A DNA stretch of 7,229 bases, from positions 1 through 7,229 of the forward strand of contig CAJOQF010000264.1 in the NCBI GenBank assembly GCA_905236295.1. The letters are read 5' to 3'. This DNA is from an uncultured Eubacterium sp. GTDB lineage: Bacteria > Bacillota > Clostridia > Lachnospirales > Lachnospiraceae. The notes beneath the pieces were generated by a model. It was not told where the DNA came from. It ran no database searches and worked only from the letters and a program-made list of their open reading frames with translations. This document shows, piece after piece, positions 1 to 5,228 of the stretch (position 1 is the first letter of the stretch; the number at the start of each line of letters is the position of its first letter). A program made the translations under genes and the position numbers.

Positions 1-205
1 CAAGCATAGCTATTATTGCCTTGCCTGCGTCTCCCGCGAATGTGATGACTCCCGCCTTAAAGCCGAGGGTGCGCATGGTATTGGTCATACCGGTATTGCC
101 GCTGCCATGATTTCTCACATCCACGCCGTTTTTCTTTCCATATATATAGCCTGTCTGGAATAGTCCCAGACAATATCCTATAACCAAACTTATAACCAAA
201 GGCAT
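1..205 (-). CDS. plsY: Glycerol-3-phosphate acyltransferase PlsY, N-terminal fragment (runs off the left edge)
   Basis: PlsY is an integral membrane enzyme that transfers an acyl group from acyl-phosphate to glycerol-3-phosphate, giving lysophosphatidic acid, the first step of phospholipid synthesis in most Gram-positive bacteria. Only the first 68 residues are present; the rest lies beyond base 1. Residues 3-22 form a hydrophobic first membrane segment. They are followed by the family's glycine/asparagine-rich signature NHGSGNTGMTNTMRTLG at about residues 32-48, a conserved cytoplasmic motif, and by the start of a second hydrophobic segment. The ATG at 203-205 is the only sensible start: there is no other ATG, GTG or TTG in frame between it and the der stop codon, which is itself in the same frame. 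The gap to der is 21 bases. No Shine-Dalgarno site sits at normal distance; the nearest purine-rich run (232-240) ends 26 bases upstream, inside the der 3' end. Identification is firm; the initiation mechanism is unclear. Confidence 0.93.
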   Translation of the reverse strand, partial: MPLVISLVIGYCLGLFQTGYIYGKKNGVDVRNHGSGNTGMTNTMRTLGFKAGVITFAGDAGKAIIAML

Positions 206-226
206 TTTTATGTAATGAGTATGAAA

Positions 227-1549
227 CTACTCTCCCTTTCTCTCACGTATTATAAATTTAAGCGGTGTTCCGGCAAAACCAAATGCTTCACGGATACGGT
301 TCTCAATGTATCTGGTGTAAGAAAAATGCATAAGTTTTTTGTCGTTTACAAATATAACAAATGTTGGCGGCTTAACTCCAACCTGTGTCATATAGAAGAT
401 CTTGAGTCTCCTGCCCCTGTCTGCCGGCGGCTGCTGCATGGCAACTGCCTCGGCAAGGATCTCATTGAGAACACCTGTAGCTATACGAAGTGAGCAGTTC
501 TCGAGCACTGCATCTATGGTCTCATACATCTTGTTGACGCGCTGTCCGGTCTTTGCCGAGATAAACATAAGCGTCGCATAAGGCATAAACGAGAGTACCT
601 GTCTGATCTTTTCAGTGTGACGATAGATGGTCTTGTCGTCCTTTTCTATCGCATCCCACTTGTTTACAGCAATCACGATGCCTCGGCCCTTATCATGCGC
701 AATACCCGCTATCTTGGCGTCCTGCTCGGTAACGCCCTCGGTCGCGTCGATCATAATAATGACCACATCTGCTCTCTCCACAGCTGTGAGCGCTCTGATG
801 ATGGAGTACCTCTCGATCTCCTCCTTTATCTTGCTCTTTCTGCGGATGCCGGCTGTGTCGATAAAGACATACTCCTTGCCGTTGTATGTGACAGCCTGGT
901 CAATGGCGTCTCTGGTGGTACCTGCTATGTCTGAGACGATGGTACGACTCTCACCGCACATGAAATTTACAAGGGATGATTTTCCGACATTCGGCTTACC
1001 GATGATGGCGATCTTTGGACGCTCGTCCTCCTCCTCATCATAAGCCCCTTCCGGAAATTCTTTTGTAACAGCCTCGAGCATATCTCCGAGCCCAAGCTTT
1101 GACTGGGCTGAAATCGGGATCGGCTCTCCTATTCCGAGATTGTAAAACTCATATACGTCAGGCATGTATTTATCAAAATTATCAACTTTATTTACGACCA
1201 GTACGATCGGCTTGCGGCTGCGTCTAAGCATATCCGCAACCTTTGCGTCGGAATCGACGAGTCCCTGTCTTACGTCAGTCATAAAAATAATGACATCGGC
1301 TGAAGCTATAGCAATCTCTGCCTGTTCCCTCATCTGTGAGAGAATGATATCTCCGGAATCCGGCTCGATTCCGCCGGTGTCAATGATATCAAATGTCTTT
1401 CCGAGCCATTCGACCTCGGCATATATTCTGTCTCTGGTAACTCCGGGAGTGTCCTCGACTATGGCGATCCTCTCTCCTGCGAGCGAATTGAACAGAGTTG
1501 ATTTTCCAACATTCGGTCTGCCAACGACCGCAACTATCGGCTTGCTCAT
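227..1549 (-). CDS. der: Ribosome biogenesis GTPase Der (EngA)
   Basis: Der is an essential tandem GTPase that acts on the 50S ribosomal subunit during late assembly. The protein has 440 residues, the usual length. G domain 1 shows the P-loop GRPNVGKS (10-17), switch I TPGVTRD (34-40), DTGG (57-60), NKVD (120-123) and SAQ (147-149). A short acidic linker (EEEDE, 172-176) leads to G domain 2 with GKPNVGKS (184-191), AGTTRD (209-214), DTAG (231-234), NKWD (296-299) and SAK (331-333). The remaining ~90 residues fit the C-terminal KH-like domain that contacts rRNA and is special to Der. All G motifs look intact, so both sites should bind and hydrolyse GTP. The start is supported by AAAGGA at 1556-1561, six bases before the ATG. 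A strong promoter lies in the 86-base gap upstream. plsY follows by 21 bases and may be co-transcribed; der-plsY adjacency is common in Clostridia. Confidence 0.98.
   Translation of the reverse strand: MSKPIVAVVGRPNVGKSTLFNSLAGERIAIVEDTPGVTRDRIYAEVEWLGKTFDIIDTGGIEPDSGDIILSQMREQAEIAIASADVIIFMTDVRQGLVDSDAKVADMLRRSRKPIVLVVNKVDNFDKYMPDVYEFYNLGIGEPIPISAQSKLGLGDMLEAVTKEFPEGAYDEEEDERPKIAIIGKPNVGKSSLVNFMCGESRTIVSDIAGTTRDAIDQAVTYNGKEYVFIDTAGIRRKSKIKEEIERYSIIRALTAVERADVVIIMIDATEGVTEQDAKIAGIAHDKGRGIVIAVNKWDAIEKDDKTIYRHTEKIRQVLSFMPYATLMFISAKTGQRVNKMYETIDAVLENCSLRIATGVLNEILAEAVAMQQPPADRGRRLKIFYMTQVGVKPPTFVIFVNDKKLMHFSYTRYIENRIREAFGFAGTPLKFIIRERKGE
249..276 (-). promoter_or_regulatory. Weak promoter candidate inside the der 3' end, ahead of plsY
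   Basis: On the minus strand TTGCCG (271-276, four of six) is followed by a 16-base spacer and a perfect TATAAT (249-254). A start near 242 would give plsY a leader of about 37 bases. It lies in der codons for the residues near KFIIRE, which are naturally AT-rich, so the match may be chance; plsY is also served by read-through from the der promoter. Confidence 0.25.
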
Positions 1550-1555
1550 AAGAAA

Positions 1556-1561
1556 TCCTTT
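1556..1561 (-). promoter_or_regulatory. Ribosome binding site of der
   Basis: AAAGGA on the minus strand ends six bases before the ATG at 1547-1549. It confirms this start over any internal methionine, and the protein begins directly with the canonical Der N-terminus leading to the first P-loop. Confidence 0.8.
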
Positions 1562-1589
1562 CTACTGTGTTTCGTACATCATTCGATTG

Positions 1590-1618
1590 ATTTTACAATA
1601 ACCGTAAGGTTGTGTCAA
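1590..1618 (-). promoter_or_regulatory. Strong sigma-A type promoter for der (and probably plsY)
   Basis: Read on the minus strand, a perfect -35 box TTGACA (1613-1618) is followed by a 17-base spacer and TAAAAT (1590-1595), five of six matches to the -10 consensus. Transcription should start near 1583, leaving a leader of about 34 bases that contains the der ribosome binding site. The -35 box begins only 17 bases after the DUF512 stop codon, in the longest intergenic gap of the window. The match is seen directly; activity is inferred. Confidence 0.82.
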
Positions 1619-1635
1619 ACGTCAAAGCATCGTAT

Positions 1636-3015
1636 TTATCTTCCGCATATCGCATCGATCAGATCCGCCCCGGAATTGTCGGTGATACGTATCTCGATTC
1701 CGAGCTCCCGTCCCAGCTCCTCCACTGTCATATCATCAAGAAATACATCCTCCCCGCTGCGAAGCATATTTGAGGAGAGGATAAGCCTGCTTCCAAGCTC
1801 TTGCCCCTTAAGCTGTGCGAGGATATCTCCTCCGGTGAGAAGCCCCGTAACTGTAATATGTCCTCCGAAAAACTCATTCTTTATAGGAAAGACATTGATC
1901 TTTCTATCAGGAAATTCTCTGTTAAAAATTGAAGCGAGATCCTTAAGCGTAGGGGCAATGCTCTCGCCGCAGGCTATGGATACCGTGCCCGCCGGGACGC
2001 TCCTGTCATCCGTATTGTCTGCGGTCCCCCACCAGAACTGTTTCAGCGAAAACTTCTTTTTGCGCGGCGTTGCCTCATACTGCGAAAGCTCCTCCGTAAA
2101 CTCATTGCGAAGCAGCCTTATCATGCCGACTCCGTTTTCGAGCTGGAGGTAACCGTCGTAAGTCTCCTCCGCCGGCATATCTCTGCCGGCAAGGAGGTAA
2201 AATTCGTCGGATGCGTGCACAAAATGCATACCACATTCCGCCTTTGCCTTTTTCTGGTATTCATCTATCGTGTCGATGACGGCTGCTGCCTCATCGCGTG
2301 TAAACTGCTCGAGCGGATAAAGCCCCTCACGGTAACGGGTAAGCCCCGCCGGAACCACTGACAAGCTCTCCATAAGCGGAGCATATTTCATCAGATCCTC
2401 TATCGAACGTCGAAGATGCTCCCCGTCATTTACGCCCTTGCACAGAACGATCTGCCCGTTCATCGCAATCCCTGCCTCATAAAGTCTCCTTACCTTTTCA
2501 AGGGCATCCCCGGCAAACCGGTTGTGAAGCATCATACAGCGAAGATCCGGCTCTGTCGTGTGGACAGATACATTTATCGGGGACAATCTGTATTTGATGA
2601 TCTTTTCCAAATGCTCTTCTTTGAGATTAGTAAGCGTGACATAGTTGCCCTGCAAAAAGGACAATCTCGAATCATCATCCTTAAAGTATATGGTGTCTCT
2701 CATCCCCGGAGCATTCTGATCTATGAAACAGAATATGCATTTGTTGGTGCAAGAGCGGTAATCATCCATAAGACCGTTGTCAAACACAAGGCCGATATCG
2801 TCATACATATCCTTTTTTATGCTTACGTCAAACGGCTCGTTCGTCTCATGTCGTCGCAGGTTTAGTACGATATTTTCCTCCTCCATAAGGAAGCGGTAGT
2901 CAAATACGTCCTCCACGGTCTCTCCGCCAATGCCGGTGAGTATATCACCTGCACGGACTCCCGCCTCATACGCCAAGCTGTCTTCAATTACTTCATCAAT
3001 TAAGTGTTCTTTCAT
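1636..3015 (-). CDS. DUF512 family protein: N-terminal PDZ domain plus radical-SAM-like iron-sulfur domain
   Basis: This 459-residue cytosolic protein belongs to the DUF512 family of putative radical SAM enzymes; substrate and reaction are unknown to me. Residues about 1-65 form a small PDZ-like domain (SLAYEAGVRAGDILTGIGG, 13-31), normally a peptide-binding module, without signal peptide or membrane anchor. The centre carries Cys89-x3-Cys93-x2-Cys96, the spacing of a radical SAM 4Fe-4S cluster, followed by family motifs GNYVTLTN (123-130), SPINVSVHTT (145-154) and LCKGVNDG (191-198). The C-terminal part shows PAGLTRYREGLYPLE near 223-237, HASDEFY near 267-273 and LENGVGMIR near 292-300, then the DUF512 domain proper with a glycine-rich TGLLTGGD stretch near 390. 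Length is normal and nothing is missing. The ATG at 3013-3015 is the only in-frame start, since TAA lies nine bases before it; its ribosome site (AGGT, 3027-3030) is weak and rather distant. folC ends 28 bases upstream and der starts 86 bases downstream; proximity to der recurs in Firmicutes. A link to ribosome or RNA work is inference only. Confidence 0.92.
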   Translation of the reverse strand: MKEHLIDEVIEDSLAYEAGVRAGDILTGIGGETVEDVFDYRFLMEEENIVLNLRRHETNEPFDVSIKKDMYDDIGLVFDNGLMDDYRSCTNKCIFCFIDQNAPGMRDTIYFKDDDSRLSFLQGNYVTLTNLKEEHLEKIIKYRLSPINVSVHTTEPDLRCMMLHNRFAGDALEKVRRLYEAGIAMNGQIVLCKGVNDGEHLRRSIEDLMKYAPLMESLSVVPAGLTRYREGLYPLEQFTRDEAAAVIDTIDEYQKKAKAECGMHFVHASDEFYLLAGRDMPAEETYDGYLQLENGVGMIRLLRNEFTEELSQYEATPRKKKFSLKQFWWGTADNTDDRSVPAGTVSIACGESIAPTLKDLASIFNREFPDRKINVFPIKNEFFGGHITVTGLLTGGDILAQLKGQELGSRLILSSNMLRSGEDVFLDDMTVEELGRELGIEIRITDNSGADLIDAICGR

Positions 3016-3040
3016 ATTGTAATATTACCTGCCAAAAATA

Positions 3041-3069
3041 ATACTAGAACATTTGTTCGCCCATGTCAA
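3041..3069 (-). promoter_or_regulatory. Probable promoter of the DUF512 gene, overlapping the folC stop codon
   Basis: On the minus strand a perfect -35 box TTGACA (3064-3069), inside the last codons of folC, is followed by a 17-base spacer and TAGTAT (3041-3046), four of six matches to the -10 consensus. The -10 box contains the folC stop codon TAG. A start near 3034 would give a leader of under 20 bases before the DUF512 ATG. The perfect -35 and ideal spacer make it credible; the -10 is only fair. Confidence 0.5.
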
Positions 3070-4255
3070 TTATCTCTTTTAGATTCTTCATAAAGCTGAA
3101 TGATCCTGCAATGATCACTGCCCCGTCTTCTCCAACTGCACTTTTCGCTTTTAAGACGGCCTGCCTTATGTTTTCATTCAAGCCAAAGTCACTATCATCA
3201 CAGACTGACGCAGTCTTAAATCGTGACTGCGCCACCCTACACAGTTCATCTGCCTTTAGCGCCCTCTGATTATCCGGCGTGATAAAGAATGCATCCGCCT
3301 CTTTATCTCTCATAATATCCAGATACTTCCCGTAATCTTTATCTTTAAGCATTCCAAACACATACGCTTTTTTCACTCCCGAAAGTTCCCTGTCGATAAT
3401 CGACCTCAGAACCCTTGCTGCCGCCGGATTATGTCCTCCGTCGACATAAGTATTCCCCCCGATCTTTTCAAACCTTGCCGGGAGGTATGTCTTTTTTATT
3501 ATCTTTCTTATACTTTCCTCGTCAAATGTAATCCCCGCGATCTTTAGCGCCGTAATCGCCGTCTCAGTGTTTTTTGCCTTAAAATCGGGAAATTTCTCCT
3601 TTGTATATGTGATTTCGGCATTCATTATTTTTGCCCTCTCATCCAAAACAGCCGAAACCTCCGGCCTTTGGAAAGCCGAGACTACAGGGCATCCCTCTTT
3701 TATTATTCCCGCTTTGTTTGACGCTATCTCCTCTATCGTGTCACCAAGAAAAGCGCTGTGATCGTAGTCAATGTTTGTGATCACCGAAACTATTGGCTTT
3801 TTAATGATATTGGTCGCATCAAGGGTACCGCCCATACCCGTCTCCAATATAAGGTAATCGCACTCAAGCTTTTTTGCAAGCACAAATGTAACCGCTGTTT
3901 CCATCTCAAAGAGTGTCGGATGGTATTCCATACGTGATGCCTCATCCTCAACCTCATTAAACACTTCCAAAAGCGTCTTTCTGTCCACTATCTTCGTATT
4001 GTATCTCCACATATCTTCATATCTGTATACTAACGGAGATGTAAACGACAAAACCTTCTTTTTCAATCCGCAAAGCGCCTGAGCAATATAAAGACAAACA
4101 GAACCCTTTCCGTTTGTCCCCGCAACATGTATTATATTGAGCTCATCCTGCAAATCGCCAAGCCGGTCACACAGTTCCCTTACAGAATCAAGTCCCGGTC
4201 TTATTCCATAAGCCGAGACTCGATTTATTATTTCCTGTAATTTATCATTTTCCAT
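3044..4255 (-). CDS. folC: Bifunctional dihydrofolate synthase/folylpolyglutamate synthase (FolC)
   Basis: FolC is a Mur-ligase-family ATPase in the cytosol. It joins glutamate to dihydropteroate and then adds further glutamates to folates, retaining them in the cell. With the start chosen here it has 403 residues, slightly short for the family. Motifs in order: P-loop GTNGKGS (46-52), GMGGTLDATN (140-149), TNIDYDH (160-166), NKAGIIK (180-186) with the lysine that is carbamylated in this family, ARFE (260-263), DGGHNP (272-277) opening the C-terminal domain, and GSFSFM (384-389) near the end. The substrate-loop motif usually written SPH reads SPL (about 73-75), so the dihydrofolate synthase activity is less certain than the polyglutamate synthase activity. 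The frame stays open to an ATG at 4376-4378, but those 41 extra residues are rfbD coding DNA read in another frame and resemble no FolC. I therefore start at the ATG 4253-4255, 19 bases after rfbD. GGGAG at 4271-4275 is rather far upstream. Confidence 0.93.
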   Translation of the reverse strand: MENDKLQEIINRVSAYGIRPGLDSVRELCDRLGDLQDELNIIHVAGTNGKGSVCLYIAQALCGLKKKVLSFTSPLVYRYEDMWRYNTKIVDRKTLLEVFNEVEDEASRMEYHPTLFEMETAVTFVLAKKLECDYLILETGMGGTLDATNIIKKPIVSVITNIDYDHSAFLGDTIEEIASNKAGIIKEGCPVVSAFQRPEVSAVLDERAKIMNAEITYTKEKFPDFKAKNTETAITALKIAGITFDEESIRKIIKKTYLPARFEKIGGNTYVDGGHNPAAARVLRSIIDRELSGVKKAYVFGMLKDKDYGKYLDIMRDKEADAFFITPDNQRALKADELCRVAQSRFKTASVCDDSDFGLNENIRQAVLKAKSAVGEDGAVIIAGSFSFMKNLKEIIDMGEQMF

Positions 4256-4270
4256 TGTTGATACAAAAAA

Positions 4271-4275
4271 CTCCC
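4271..4275 (-). promoter_or_regulatory. Distant Shine-Dalgarno candidate for folC, touching the rfbD stop codon
   Basis: GGGAG on the minus strand begins with the last base of the rfbD TAG stop and ends 15 bases before the folC ATG at 4253-4255, longer than the ideal five to nine. A T-rich run fills the spacer. It fits translational coupling with rfbD, and supports the short FolC start over the longer open frame, but only modestly. Confidence 0.4.
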
Positions 4276-5213
4276 TATTCAAAAATTTCCAAATCTGCCA
4301 CTTCAAAGAATCGCTCCAGGGCATCCTTCCAATTGGGAAGCGGTACAAACCCCTCTCTCGTAAGCTTACTCTTATCAAGCCGGGAATTCAATGGCCTGTT
4401 GGCAGCTCTCGTGTCATACTCCTTTGCGGAAACAGGGACGACTTCAACGTTTAGATCCGCCTGTGAACATATCTCCTTTGCGAATTCATACCATGATATA
4501 AATCCGCCCTCATTCGTCGCATTGTAGTGTCCGTACCTGTCTGACTCAGCCATATCGACGAGAAGTCTCGCCAGATCAACCGTATATGTGGGCGTTCCCA
4601 CCATATCCGAAACCGCTTTTAATCTGCCTGTCTGACGCGCCGCCTTTACAATGGATTTTACAAAATTGCCGCCTCCCGAGCCGTAAACCCACGAAGTCCT
4701 TACGATAAAATAGTTTTCCAAAAATGCCTTGACCGCAAGCTCTCCTCCGAGTTTCGTCTGACCGTAAAAATTGAGTGGATGGCAGTCTGTGTCATCTGCG
4801 TCATGGGGTTCGTCCCCGCTCCCGTCAAACACATAGTCAGTCGATACATAGATCATCTTTGCACCTGTCTCCGCGGCAATCTCGGCAATATTCCTGGTGC
4901 CGTCAACATTTATCATCTTTACGATCCTCATATTGTCGACTTCTTCCGCCGTATCAACAGCAGTCCATGCGGCGCAATGGATTATCACATCCGGCATTGC
5001 CTGCATAACCGTTGACCTGACTTCATCCTTATTTGTAATATCCATCACAACAGCCGATGCAGCCACATCCACATCACATTTCTGATAATCAAGCACAGTC
5101 TCTCCCGAAACGGCTCCGTATATGGTTGAGATCACGTCATATCCACGTCTCAACACCTCAGAGACCACATCGCTTCCGAGCTGTCCGTCAGCACCGGTCA
5201 CCATTATCTTCAT
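4275..5213 (-). CDS. rfbD: dTDP-4-dehydrorhamnose reductase (RmlD/RfbD)
   Basis: RfbD carries out the last step of dTDP-L-rhamnose synthesis, the NAD(P)H-dependent reduction of dTDP-4-dehydro-L-rhamnose in the cytosol. The 312-residue protein is an extended short-chain dehydrogenase. It shows the Rossmann dinucleotide motif TGADGQLG (6-13), then CAAWTAVD (80-87), STDYVFDG (124-131) with the catalytic threonine, the catalytic pair Tyr150-x3-Lys154 in NFYGQTK, RTSWVYG (172-178) and the C-terminal RPLNSRLDKSKL (273-284) of the substrate domain. All catalytic residues are present. Residues about 33-55 are extra compared with the short enterobacterial enzymes. The ATG is supported by GAGGAG at 5219-5224. 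It starts 15 bases after the kinase gene and ends 19 bases before folC, so it is almost certainly co-transcribed with them. rfbB two genes upstream confirms the pathway; rfbA and rfbC are not in the window. Confidence 0.96.
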   Translation of the reverse strand: MKIMVTGADGQLGSDVVSEVLRRGYDVISTIYGAVSGETVLDYQKCDVDVAASAVVMDITNKDEVRSTVMQAMPDVIIHCAAWTAVDTAEEVDNMRIVKMINVDGTRNIAEIAAETGAKMIYVSTDYVFDGSGDEPHDADDTDCHPLNFYGQTKLGGELAVKAFLENYFIVRTSWVYGSGGGNFVKSIVKAARQTGRLKAVSDMVGTPTYTVDLARLLVDMAESDRYGHYNATNEGGFISWYEFAKEICSQADLNVEVVPVSAKEYDTRAANRPLNSRLDKSKLTREGFVPLPNWKDALERFFEVADLEIFE

Positions 5214-5218
5214 AATCG

Positions 5219-5224
5219 CTCCTC
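5219..5224 (-). promoter_or_regulatory. Ribosome binding site of rfbD
   Basis: GAGGAG on the minus strand ends five bases before the rfbD ATG at 5211-5213. It lies inside the 15-base gap after the kinase stop codon and fixes the rfbD start. Confidence 0.8.
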
Positions 5225-5228
5225 ACTA

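Noticed and set aside
627..1601. Plus-strand open frames of 138 and 145 codons opposite der
   Set aside because: They mirror the tandem G domains (both contain the antisense of the P-loop) and resemble each other for that reason only; no independent evidence of coding.
1550..1635. Intrinsic terminator after the DUF512 gene
   Set aside because: The only inverted repeat has four-base arms and is not followed by a T-run in the transcribed direction; the gap is better explained by a promoter.
1610..2152. 180-codon open frame on the plus strand opposite the DUF512 gene
   Set aside because: Serine/proline-rich antisense shadow with no recognisable motif, lying opposite a gene with strong family motifs.
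2416..2865. 149-codon plus-strand open frame opposite the radical-SAM region
   Set aside because: Antisense to conserved motifs; no recognised domain or context supporting a gene.
4278..4310. Possible promoter ahead of folC (TTGAAG, 17 bases, TTTGAA on the minus strand)
   Set aside because: Both boxes are poor and lie in rfbD codons for its acidic C-terminus; not distinguishable from chance.
4256..4378. 41-codon N-terminal extension of FolC starting at ATG 4376-4378
   Set aside because: It overlaps the end of rfbD in another frame, carries no FolC-like sequence, and the ATG at 4253-4255 opens a normal FolC.
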